Positions 45,699 through 54,337 of a DNA stretch of 64,000 bases are shown one piece after another. This stretch comes from Alteribacter populi (GTDB lineage: Bacteria; Bacillota; Bacilli; Bacillales; Salisediminibacteriaceae): positions 580,368 to 644,367 of the forward strand of contig NZ_KZ293963.1 in assembly GCF_002352765.1 (NCBI RefSeq), read 5' to 3'. The position numbers and the translations under genes are program-made. The stretch's first letter is position 1. Each line of letters starts with the position of its first letter. The notes under the pieces were generated by a model. It had not been told where the DNA came from, ran no database searches, and saw only the letters and a program-made list of their open reading frames with translations.

Positions 45699-46860
45699 TA
45701 TGAATATAGGCGGAACTGAAAAAGCACTTCTCAATATGATAGCCGAGCTGCCAGAGGATCAGTTTGAAATCACGATTTTAATGCTTGAAGAAAACGGAGG
45801 TTTTTTTGACCAAATTCCTTCAAATGTGAAAGTCGACTATCTAAAGGATTACCATGATATCAAACCACTCCTTAACAATCCGCCTAAAAGCACTTTTGTA
45901 CGATTATTAAAAAAAGGACGTGTAATTAAAGCTTTTCGTTTTTTTACAAGTTATTCAATCTCAAAGGGACTGAAGAACAAAAGTATATTTTTTAACTATC
46001 TATTAAGAAATCACTCAAAATTTAAAAAGGAATATGATATTGCAGTAGCTTATGCAGGTCCAATGGACTTCATAAGTTATTTTGTTTTAAACAAGATAAA
46101 ATCTAAAAAGAAAGTTCAATGGATTCACTTTGATATTACTCAAGTTGGATTCGATAAACACTTTGCATCTAAAGCGTATAAAAAATTTGATAAGATATTC
46201 ACTGTTTCTAAAGAAGGGTTGGATAAGTTATTACATGTTTTGCCCTCTATAAAAGAAAAGAGTGCTTATTTATATAATCTTACTTCATCGGAATACGTAA
46301 TGAAGATGGCCGATTATGGTTTGGGTTTTCAAGATCACTTTAATGGGATCAGAGTCTTGACTGTGGGCAGATTAAGTAAAGAAAAAGGTCAGGATCTGGC
46401 TATTCCAGTCTTAGCAAAACTAAAATCAGAAGGATATAACCTGAAATGGTATTGTGTTGGGGAAGGAAGCGCTAGAGTTGAGTACGAAAAACTTATTGAG
46501 CAATACAAAGTGAAAAACGAGTTCATATTGCTAGGAAGTAATCCTAACCCCTATCCATTTATGAATGAGTGTGATATATACGTTCAACCTTCAAGGCATG
46601 AGGGATATTGTATCACCTTAGCAGAGGCAAGGTACTTTGAAAAGCCGATAGTATCCACGAATTTTAATAGTGTAAGAGAACATATTAAAGATGGTGAAAC
46701 GGGATTAATTGTAGAAATTAATGAAGGGTGTATTTATAAGGCATTAAAGAAACTGTTAGATAACAAGGAGTTACGTGACTTATTTATTGAAAACTCTTCA
46801 AAGGAGTATTTAAATTTTTCAAACGAAAAGCAAAAAGTTATTAAAAACCTTTCCATATAG
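45667..46860 (+). CDS. Glycosyltransferase family 4, paralogue 3
   Basis: A 397-residue GT-B enzyme beginning KKEIIFMLINMNIGGTEKAL; the central KKVQWIHFDITQ and the donor-site SNPNPYPFMNECDIYVQPS plus EGYCITLAEAR correspond to the other two paralogues. I took ATG 45,667, six bases from AAGGTGGGAGG; the frame upstream lies within the pyruvyltransferase gene. About 150 AT-rich bases follow with no recognisable gene. Confidence 0.84.
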   Translation: MKKEIIFMLINMNIGGTEKALLNMIAELPEDQFEITILMLEENGGFFDQIPSNVKVDYLKDYHDIKPLLNNPPKSTFVRLLKKGRVIKAFRFFTSYSISKGLKNKSIFFNYLLRNHSKFKKEYDIAVAYAGPMDFISYFVLNKIKSKKKVQWIHFDITQVGFDKHFASKAYKKFDKIFTVSKEGLDKLLHVLPSIKEKSAYLYNLTSSEYVMKMADYGLGFQDHFNGIRVLTVGRLSKEKGQDLAIPVLAKLKSEGYNLKWYCVGEGSARVEYEKLIEQYKVKNEFILLGSNPNPYPFMNECDIYVQPSRHEGYCITLAEARYFEKPIVSTNFNSVREHIKDGETGLIVEINEGCIYKALKKLLDNKELRDLFIENSSKEYLNFSNEKQKVIKNLSI

Positions 46861-47013
46861 TATACTTTTGTATCCATAAGAAGGGTGAAGATTATGTCTT
46901 TTTTAAGCGTATGAATTTAAGAGTGGTGCCAACTATTAAATAAACTGTATCGTTTTAAATGTCAGTATCATCAAAGTAAGAATACAGAAAACATAACAAA
47001 AGGTGTGAAATAA

Positions 47014-48783
47014 TTGGTGAATATTGCAAAGAAAATATTGGTACTTTTTAATAAGAAAGAAAAAAAGAAATTATCTTTACTTTTTTTCATGATGATATTA
47101 GCGGCATTATTAGAAACGATTGGGATAGGTTTAATTGTTCCTTTCGTTGGAATAATAACAAATCCAAATATTATTCAAGAACAGGCAATCTTAAGCTTAT
47201 TATTTGATACCTTAAATTTTCAATCTGTTACATCATTTATAATATTTGGAGTTATCGTGATGCTGTCTGTATTTATTGTAAAAAATTTATACCTCTTGTT
47301 ATTCCATTATGCTCAATTTCGTTTAATCCTTAATCAACAAGTTAAGTTATCTAGAAAATTATTTAAAGAGTATTTAACGAAACCATATACTTTTCATTTG
47401 CAGCGAAATACAGCAGACCTTTTAAGAAATGTAAATCATGAAGTATCGAAAGTATTTCAAGGTATTCTCCTATCCAGTTTCCAACTTCTTACGGAGATTT
47501 TAGTTGTTATCTGCATTTTAGTACTCTTGTTTGTTACGGCTCCTTTAGCTACTTTAACAGCTTCTGTCATTTTAGGCGGAAGTGTTTTTTTATTTTTTAA
47601 GTTTTTTCGAAAGAAAATTAGTTATTTAGGTAAAGAGCAACAAAGAGTGAGCGGTACAATGATCAAATGGGTTAACCAGGGGCTCGGAGCAAGCAAAGAA
47701 GTGAAGGTTTCAGGTAAAGAAAGTTTTTTTGTTAATGCCTACACCAAGCATAGTCAAATTAATGCAAATAATAGCCGTTATATGAAAATGCTTGAACAAG
47801 TTCCAAGGCTGTTCATTGAAACTTTATTGGTGTCATTAGTACTTCTAATGATGCTTATAATCATTTTACAAGGGAACAGCTCTACCCAAGTTGTTTCTAC
47901 AATGGCCCTATTTGCTATGGCTGCATTTCGTCTTCTTCCCTCTATTACCCGCGTTGTAGCAATGGTTACGACGATCCGTTACAATTTACCAGCATTAACA
48001 GTTATATATGAAGACTTGGTCAATAATGCTTCAAACGAACAAATGAACAATAGCTCTTCTATAATTATAAAAGAAGAAAATAGAACGTTTAAACATTCAA
48101 TCAACCTTAAAAATGTAAGTTTTTGTTATCCTGGTCAGAAGCAAAGGGCAATTAATGATATTTCTTTAACTATACCTATTGGTCAATCCGTAGCTTTTGT
48201 TGGCGAATCAGGATCTGGAAAAACTACACTCGTGGATATCATCCTTGGGTTATTAAGTCCTCAAGATGGTCAGCTTTTAATTGACGATAAACCTTTAATT
48301 GAACAGAAATCAAAATGGCAGAAAAAAATCGGCTATATTCCACAGACAATTTTTTTGTCTGATGAAACGATCCGAGGTAATGTTGCATTTGGATATGATA
48401 AGTCACAAATTAGTGATAAAGAAGTGTGGAGGGCTCTAGATCAAGCACAGCTAAAAGAGTTTGTAAAATCTTTGCCTGATATGTTAGATACACAGGTAGG
48501 TGAGAGAGGAGTAAGACTATCCGGAGGTCAACGTCAACGGATTGGAATTGCACGCGCATTATACCATAATCCTGAGGTTTTGTTTATGGATGAAGCGACT
48601 TCAGCACTGGATACAGAAACAGAAACAGAAATCATGAAAGCCATTGATGGATTAAAAGGCGACAAAACGTTAATTATCGTTGCTCACCGGTTAAGTACAA
48701 TTGAGAATTGTAACATAGTATTTGATATTAGTGGAGGAACTCTACTGTCAACAAATATAAGATATGAAAAACAATCATCCTAA
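47014..48783 (+). CDS. ABC-type lipid-linked oligosaccharide flippase (PglK/MsbA-like)
   Basis: A 589-residue half-transporter: six membrane helices in the first ~320 residues, then an ATPase domain with Walker A GESGSGKTTL, signature RLSGGQRQR and Walker B VLFMDEATSALD. In polysaccharide clusters such proteins flip the lipid-linked repeat (PglK) or export peptides. It stands in place of the MOP-type flippase EpsK. The start (TTG 47,014 or GTG 47,017) follows AAAGGTG. A role as flippase is inferred from context. Confidence 0.85.
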   Translation: MVNIAKKILVLFNKKEKKKLSLLFFMMILAALLETIGIGLIVPFVGIITNPNIIQEQAILSLLFDTLNFQSVTSFIIFGVIVMLSVFIVKNLYLLLFHYAQFRLILNQQVKLSRKLFKEYLTKPYTFHLQRNTADLLRNVNHEVSKVFQGILLSSFQLLTEILVVICILVLLFVTAPLATLTASVILGGSVFLFFKFFRKKISYLGKEQQRVSGTMIKWVNQGLGASKEVKVSGKESFFVNAYTKHSQINANNSRYMKMLEQVPRLFIETLLVSLVLLMMLIIILQGNSSTQVVSTMALFAMAAFRLLPSITRVVAMVTTIRYNLPALTVIYEDLVNNASNEQMNNSSSIIIKEENRTFKHSINLKNVSFCYPGQKQRAINDISLTIPIGQSVAFVGESGSGKTTLVDIILGLLSPQDGQLLIDDKPLIEQKSKWQKKIGYIPQTIFLSDETIRGNVAFGYDKSQISDKEVWRALDQAQLKEFVKSLPDMLDTQVGERGVRLSGGQRQRIGIARALYHNPEVLFMDEATSALDTETETEIMKAIDGLKGDKTLIIVAHRLSTIENCNIVFDISGGTLLSTNIRYEKQSS

Positions 48784-48837
48784 TTTTCCTAACTCTAATA
48801 GGGAATAAAATATTTGGTGAAGACAAGGGGGATGAAA

Positions 48838-50025
48838 ATGAAGAAAGAAGATATTTGTTTTATAGAAGTCGAATCATCTCTTTATGTAAACAAAGATATT
48901 AGGATAAAAAAATTATTTCCCATGTTATTAAAGTATGCCAAACCATTTACCTTATTCGAGAGAAAAACAAGGAGTAATATTGTTAACGCGCTTCCTAGGT
49001 TTATATTAAGAGTTATTAGAATTATCCAGTTTACTTTTTTGTTCTATAAACAAAGAAATAGATTAAAAAATAATAATTTAATACCTTCAATTTATAGTAG
49101 TTGTAAAGGGATATGTCTACTGAAATTACGTCAAGGAGAGTATAAGGTTTTTAATTTTAAGGAAAAAAAAGTTACAACGATCTTTCCACAAAAATTAGAC
49201 TGTCAGAAAGTCAATGATAGAGTTGACAGTATATTAGAGAGTAATCTTTGCCCATTATCCCCTGAAGTATTACATTTCAGCAAGCGGAAACGCATGTTAG
49301 TCGAAGATTATGTAAATTCAGGAAGACCAGAGTTTACCAAAGGTGAGGTAACAAAATACAATTCTCTAACATTTCCTATACTAATAAGTATAATGAATTC
49401 AACACAACCGAGGGTTATTTATTTGGAGGAATATAAATCTCATATATTGCAAACCATTAAAAGTTACCTTAGTGAAAATACAAATGATAATAATCAAAAA
49501 CATAATGCTTTGATTAAAAACTTTGTATTTGATACAGAAAAGAGACTACGTACTTATTCTGATAATACGCGGATTATTGAGGTGTTCTCACACGGGGATT
49601 TTTGGGAAGGCAATATACTCATTGATAAGAAGGAATTTAAGGTAATAGATTGGACAACAACGAACTTTAGGAGTTGTTTTTTTGACTTCTTCTTTTCGTT
49701 CTTTATGTTTGCTTTAACAAGTCATAATTATAGTAATCGGAATAATCAAATAATCATTTTTTTAAAAAGGAATATTGAAAATAGTTTTAAAAAGTTCAGT
49801 GAAGAATTAAGTAAAAATTCACCTTTGGAGAGTCAAAGTTTTATTGTGAGTAGCAATTTATACCGTAATCTATTTTACCTTGAGGTCCTTGCATTAAAAC
49901 TAAATACAAATTTACAAGAAAAACCAATAACAGAGTGTGTATTATGGATTAAGCGATTCAAAAACTTTGAAAAACACACTTCCACAAAAGACACTACCCT
50001 AAAAAGGAGGAGTGTCTTTTCTTGA
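48838..50025 (+). CDS. APH-fold (aminoglycoside/choline kinase-like) protein
   Basis: A 395-residue cytosolic protein. FSHGDFWEGNILI and VIDWTTTNFRSCFFDF reproduce the catalytic loop (HGDxxxxN) and the metal-binding D-W-x-x of the phosphotransferase fold; the N-terminal lobe is divergent. Such genes in surface-polymer clusters phosphorylate choline, sugars or other decorations. ATG 48,838 is placed by AAGGGGG. The last codons overlap a terminator hairpin. Confidence 0.7.
   Translation: MKKEDICFIEVESSLYVNKDIRIKKLFPMLLKYAKPFTLFERKTRSNIVNALPRFILRVIRIIQFTFLFYKQRNRLKNNNLIPSIYSSCKGICLLKLRQGEYKVFNFKEKKVTTIFPQKLDCQKVNDRVDSILESNLCPLSPEVLHFSKRKRMLVEDYVNSGRPEFTKGEVTKYNSLTFPILISIMNSTQPRVIYLEEYKSHILQTIKSYLSENTNDNNQKHNALIKNFVFDTEKRLRTYSDNTRIIEVFSHGDFWEGNILIDKKEFKVIDWTTTNFRSCFFDFFFSFFMFALTSHNYSNRNNQIIIFLKRNIENSFKKFSEELSKNSPLESQSFIVSSNLYRNLFYLEVLALKLNTNLQEKPITECVLWIKRFKNFEKHTSTKDTTLKRRSVFS
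49986..50022 (+). terminator. Rho-independent terminator overlapping a gene end
   Basis: AAAAGACACT pairs with AGTGTCTTTT, followed by CTTG. The stem lies in the last 13 codons of the APH-fold gene and may reduce expression of galE or require EAR-mediated read-through. Confidence 0.7.
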
Positions 50026-50105
50026 AAGATAAGAAAGAATAAGCCGGCAGCTACCTTCACGATGCTCGTTGATTTTCTATAGTAACAAAATGAGGGGGTT
50101 AATTC

Positions 50106-51146
50106 ATGAAAATACTAGTAACTGGCGGTGCAGGCTATATCGGCACACACACATGTGTGGAATTATTGAATGCAGGGCATGAAATTGTTGTAGTTGATAA
50201 CTTTTCAAATAGCAAACTTGTAGCGCTTGAGAGAGTAAGAGAGATTACCGGTAAATTATTTGAAGTCTGTGAAACAGATTTAAAAGACGGAAAAACCTTA
50301 GGAAGAGTTTTTTCTGAGAATCAGATTGATGCCGTCATTCATTTTGCTGGATTGAAAGCTGTTGGTGAATCGGTTTCCTTACCTCTGCGCTATTATCAAA
50401 ACAATGTGGCTGGAACATTAACATTGTGTGAGGTAATGGATAAGTTTAACGTTCGTAATCTTGTATTCAGTTCTTCTGCTACCGTTTACGGTCAAAATAA
50501 TCAGACACCCTTTCGTGAAAACCTTTCTTTAAATGGAACAAATCCTTATGGAAGGTCTAAGCTCATGATTGAGGACATCTTACAGGACCTACACTCATCT
50601 AATCCCGAATGGAGTATCGCGTTGCTTCGTTACTTTAACCCAGTTGGGGCTCATAGGAGTGGTAAAATCGGTGAAGACCCAAACGGCATTCCAAACAACC
50701 TTATGCCGTACATCAGTCAAGTGGCAGTTGGTAAATTAAATGAACTGCAAGTTTATGGGGACGATTATGAAACGAAGGATGGTACTGGGATTCGTGATTA
50801 TATCCATGTGGTTGACCTTGCCGTAGGGCACTTAAAAGCGATAGAAAAAGTGATACTAGATAATGGAATAGAGGCCTATAATTTAGGGACCGGATCGGGA
50901 TACAGTGTAATGGAATTGACTCAAGTATTTGAAAACGTTAGTGGCCAAAAGATTCCATACAAAGTAGTAAAAAGAAGAGCAGGTGATGTTGCTGAAAGCT
51001 ATGCGGATGTATCAAAGGCAAAAAGAGAGCTAAATTGGCAGGCAAAAAAAGGGATAGTTGAAATGTGTATAGATACATGGCACTGGCAATCAAAGAACCC
51101 AAATGGATATAAATGTACAGAAGAAGCGGGGGCATTTAAAAATTAA
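50106..51146 (+). CDS. galE: UDP-glucose 4-epimerase
   Basis: A 346-residue SDR enzyme: TGGAGYIGTHTCVELLNAGH (NAD site), SSSATVYG and NPYGRSKLMIED (catalytic Ser/Thr and YxxxK), RDYIHVVDLA. It interconverts UDP-glucose and UDP-galactose (or the N-acetyl forms), using the product of the cluster's GalU. It is the last gene of the exopolysaccharide cluster. ATG is preceded by GAGGGGG. Confidence 0.93.
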   Translation: MKILVTGGAGYIGTHTCVELLNAGHEIVVVDNFSNSKLVALERVREITGKLFEVCETDLKDGKTLGRVFSENQIDAVIHFAGLKAVGESVSLPLRYYQNNVAGTLTLCEVMDKFNVRNLVFSSSATVYGQNNQTPFRENLSLNGTNPYGRSKLMIEDILQDLHSSNPEWSIALLRYFNPVGAHRSGKIGEDPNGIPNNLMPYISQVAVGKLNELQVYGDDYETKDGTGIRDYIHVVDLAVGHLKAIEKVILDNGIEAYNLGTGSGYSVMELTQVFENVSGQKIPYKVVKRRAGDVAESYADVSKAKRELNWQAKKGIVEMCIDTWHWQSKNPNGYKCTEEAGAFKN

Positions 51147-51150
51147 GCTA

Positions 51151-51180
51151 ATTAAGAATACTTAACTTTTTTTATTTTTT
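51151..51180 (+). terminator. Weak hairpin plus long T tract
   Basis: TTAAG-AATA-CTTAA is followed by a T-rich run of about 15 bases; it closes galE. Confidence 0.45.
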
Positions 51181-51207
51181 CCATTTGGGGTCTTACTAAT
51201 TTAATTA

Positions 51208-53994
51208 CTAAACTACATTTCCAGATGCATCTACCCAAACTGCAGAATCACCTTTGCAAGTCCAAGTTACAGAACCATCAACTGTTGTTTCGTCAAGTGT
51301 AGTACTAAAATTGGGTTTTATATTATTTGTAGTACCTGCGGTAGTACATTCGTGTATTTTCCCATTTTCTAATACTAAATACCCTAATCTATATGCTTTA
51401 TTTCGAACTGAAGGTTCGTTAGTAAATAAGCTTGTGCTCCCAGTACTTTTTACAAAGATTGGCTTACCTAAAGTGGTATCAAAATAATTCATACCCTCTT
51501 TCAATTTTTTTTGAGGTCTTAATGTAGAGCTTCCCAATTCATAGGTATCACCAATAATGTAAGGAATGGAACCAATACCTTCAATTTGGTTGTTATCGTA
51601 AACTGTTGGTTCAACAGTTAGTTTCCAATCAAAACGAACAGGTCTAACATTAGTTGATGTACCTTTAAAAAGGTTATCTTTAAAAATGGTGTATGCCATG
51701 TTTAATCCACTAGAGTTAAAAAAAGCACCAGAAGTTGCAGATTCTGCATTAAAAGTACAATGAGTTATATTTACTCTCGCAGCAGCAGTAATGCTAATAA
51801 AATCGACAGAATTACTCAATACATCTATATTACAATTATTTAATTCAAGAATAGATAGAGGACTATTAAATGTAATGAATCTCGACGATACAGTAAAGTT
51901 ACATTCCTTAAAAGTGAGTTTTCTTTCAGCTGCATTCACTGTAGTAAGGGCTGCAGGTGAATCAAATATACAATTTTTATAAATATTCCAAAAAGAGCCA
52001 TTTAGTGTAGGGTTAATAAAAGTTGAATCCTCAATCACGCTACCATCTGTAGCAAGAATTGTATGCCCACTATTTTCTCGACCCGATATTATAACATTTT
52101 GTATTTTGGCAATGTTATTACGACTAGATAACGATCCACTTTTGTACTTGTTTATATCGTTATAAAAACTACATCCAATAATACTGATAGCGAATGGTTC
52201 ACTTTGATTTAAGACAACGCTGGAATTAGTAAAAACACAACCGGTTATTAGAATATTCTTTCCTCTATTTGTATCACCAAATAAAAACCTGGAATCATGT
52301 GAATGGTTATTTATAAATATTACATCACTAGCAGTTATACTACCACCAGATTGTTTAAAGCTATTACTGTTCACAGTCCAAAACTTTCCTGAACCTCCGA
52401 AGTTTGATTCAAATGAATTATTTGAGACGGTTATATAATAGGCTCCAATTATTATTACGTCGTTTATGCCATGCCCATAACATTTATTTCCGATAATATA
52501 GAAGTTTTGATTTGTTCTATATCCATCTTCAATATCAATAGCGCCCCCCACATAACCAGTATTATGGTGGATGCTATTATTTAATATATAGAAGAATCTC
52601 GTGCCAGAGGCCGCTATCCCGACTCTTCGGTTATACATCACTTCACAATTCTCTAGATAAACAAACTCTGGTCTAGGTTCTGCCCGGACTTCAAATGCTA
52701 TATTAGAGATCGTGTTTTGTTTTAAAACAAAGTGCATTGTTTCAGCATTTAAAGGTCTATCTACTTCTTGATACCAAGTTTTGTTTTCAGCAACCGAAAT
52801 AAACTCATTATTATTATTATAAAAATATATATCAAACATCTCAGTATTAATACCAGGTAGGCTTCCGTAACCATTGCCAGTTAACATAAATTTGCCATCA
52901 TTATTCGTCACTCTAAAATGGGCTACATTAAAAGGAGTTTTAGATCTGATCGTTGTTGTAGAATCAATTTTTAAACCATCAGCTTTACTAATTCCACCTA
53001 ATTCAAAGTCACTCTCTTTTGGATATAACCAAACATCATAGTTATACTCACTAAACAGACCGTCTCCAATTGCATCTCTTATAATACAATTATTTATCTT
53101 AATAAATTTGCAGTGTCCCTTTAATGTGATACAGTGGCCCCATTCATGAGTACCTCCAGATGAAAAATCATGTTCATATCTATCACCTATAAATTCCCCA
53201 TTTGTAATGGTGATATGATGTGTTTTTTTAGTAGAATCTGTGGAGCCAATTCTCATAATGGAATAACTTTCTTTATCATTAGGTTCCATATAAACTTTAG
53301 AACCATTGAAATCATAGTACGTATTACTTTGAGGTATAATACTTTGTGTATGTGATATTAAATACTCGCCTTTAGGTAAGATGACATGAGAATAGCCTGA
53401 TTCATAGGCCCATATAAATGCATTATTTAGCCCATTAACAGTAGCAATTGGGTCTGTTTTGTTATTTTTAATGCCCCAACGCTCTAGCTCAACAAAATAA
53501 ATTCCACTAATTGAATCACTGAGTAACCGTGGCTGCCATTTTCCATCTTCGTACTTTAGGGTATTCCCATCTACCGGTTGCTGAGTATTTGTATCTACGT
53601 CACTTAGATTATCTAAACGATTTGAACCAATGGCAGATAATGCTTTGGAAACAAACTTACCGCTTGTCTCATCGTAGGAAAATATATCATCATGATATTT
53701 TACGGTAGTGTCCAAGTCTAAAATGTCAGCTGTTGAATGATTATGGGTAATGGTTGATGCAGCTTTATGAATGCTATTTTCTTTTAGTTCATTAATGGCA
53801 GTAACTATGTTAGTTTTATCAGTAGTAGTAAGATCTGATAATTGACCAATTTCCTCTTTTTTTGAAATTTCAATATTTCCGTGATCGGAACCAATAAATA
53901 ATTCACCAGTATCGGTACAAAAACAAAATTCCCCAACATCTAACGTTTTTAAATCAGCTTTTAAACTCTTTTTAATTTGTATTTTATTTACCAT
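51208..53994 (-). CDS. Tailspike-like beta-helix protein with phage-type N-terminus
   Basis: A 928-residue protein without a signal peptide. The first ~50 residues (IQIKKSLKADLKTLDVGEFC, then FCTDTGELFIGSDHG) match the N-terminal domain of phage major-tropism/tail proteins. A collagen-free linker follows (INELKEN, NRLDNLSDVDT). Residues ~170-800 are a right-handed parallel beta-helix with short 'I.NC.I.xN.' turns (pectin-lyase fold), and the end repeats a phage carbohydrate-binding pattern (GSVTWTCKGDSAVWVD). This is what phage depolymerase tailspikes look like. GGAGGTCG precedes the ATG. No other phage gene is nearby; it sits at the end of the exopolysaccharide cluster. Confidence 0.8.
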   Translation of the reverse strand: MVNKIQIKKSLKADLKTLDVGEFCFCTDTGELFIGSDHGNIEISKKEEIGQLSDLTTTDKTNIVTAINELKENSIHKAASTITHNHSTADILDLDTTVKYHDDIFSYDETSGKFVSKALSAIGSNRLDNLSDVDTNTQQPVDGNTLKYEDGKWQPRLLSDSISGIYFVELERWGIKNNKTDPIATVNGLNNAFIWAYESGYSHVILPKGEYLISHTQSIIPQSNTYYDFNGSKVYMEPNDKESYSIMRIGSTDSTKKTHHITITNGEFIGDRYEHDFSSGGTHEWGHCITLKGHCKFIKINNCIIRDAIGDGLFSEYNYDVWLYPKESDFELGGISKADGLKIDSTTTIRSKTPFNVAHFRVTNNDGKFMLTGNGYGSLPGINTEMFDIYFYNNNNEFISVAENKTWYQEVDRPLNAETMHFVLKQNTISNIAFEVRAEPRPEFVYLENCEVMYNRRVGIAASGTRFFYILNNSIHHNTGYVGGAIDIEDGYRTNQNFYIIGNKCYGHGINDVIIIGAYYITVSNNSFESNFGGSGKFWTVNSNSFKQSGGSITASDVIFINNHSHDSRFLFGDTNRGKNILITGCVFTNSSVVLNQSEPFAISIIGCSFYNDINKYKSGSLSSRNNIAKIQNVIISGRENSGHTILATDGSVIEDSTFINPTLNGSFWNIYKNCIFDSPAALTTVNAAERKLTFKECNFTVSSRFITFNSPLSILELNNCNIDVLSNSVDFISITAAARVNITHCTFNAESATSGAFFNSSGLNMAYTIFKDNLFKGTSTNVRPVRFDWKLTVEPTVYDNNQIEGIGSIPYIIGDTYELGSSTLRPQKKLKEGMNYFDTTLGKPIFVKSTGSTSLFTNEPSVRNKAYRLGYLVLENGKIHECTTAGTTNNIKPNFSTTLDETTVDGSVTWTCKGDSAVWVDASGNVV

Positions 53995-54216
53995 TTTAAA
54001 ATCGACCTCCGACAGTCTTTATTTTTTATAACTCCTAATAAACAGCCAATAAAATAAAGTATATTACTTTCAAATCTGCCTACCATTTTTATAAAGAATT
54101 CATATTACTATTTATACTATTTTCAAATTATTCAAGGGATTGGACTTTTTATTAAAAATAATTCATACAACATGATAAAAATGTTTATTGAGACTAATTA
54201 AATACACCATTTTCAA

Positions 54217-54245
54217 TTGACAATCTCCAAATAAATTGATAACAT
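54217..54245 (+). promoter_or_regulatory. Promoter 1 of the lasso peptide cluster
   Basis: TTGACA (54,217-54,222), 17 bases, TAACAT (54,240-54,245). Two SinR-type palindromes follow at +5 to +60. The rest of the 340-base divergent gap is AT-rich and shows no gene. Confidence 0.7.
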
Positions 54246-54256
54246 ATATTTATGGT

Positions 54257-54272
54257 GTTCGTTATAAAGAAC
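54257..54272. promoter_or_regulatory. SinR-type operator 3 (lasso cluster)
   Basis: GTTCGTTATAAAGAAC; the right half is a perfect GTTCTTT in inverted sense, the left differs by one base. Confidence 0.72.
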
Positions 54273-54291
54273 GGTCAATATGGAGTGTTAT

Positions 54292-54307
54292 GTTCTTTAC
54301 TAAGAAC
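54292..54307. promoter_or_regulatory. SinR-type operator 4 (lasso cluster)
   Basis: GTTCTTTACTAAGAAC, differing from the eps operators by one central base; 35 bases downstream of operator 3. Confidence 0.78.
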
Positions 54308-54337
54308 AAAAGAATAAAGTATGTGTAGGAGGAGACT

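Noticed and set aside
46861..47013. Remnant of an epsK flippase gene in the gap before the ABC transporter
   Set aside because: Only very short frames (6-10 codons) are present; nothing resembles a MOP-family membrane protein.
51208..53994. A prophage or prophage remnant
   Set aside because: Only the tailspike-like gene has phage character; no capsid, portal, integrase, holin or att-like repeats are visible around it.
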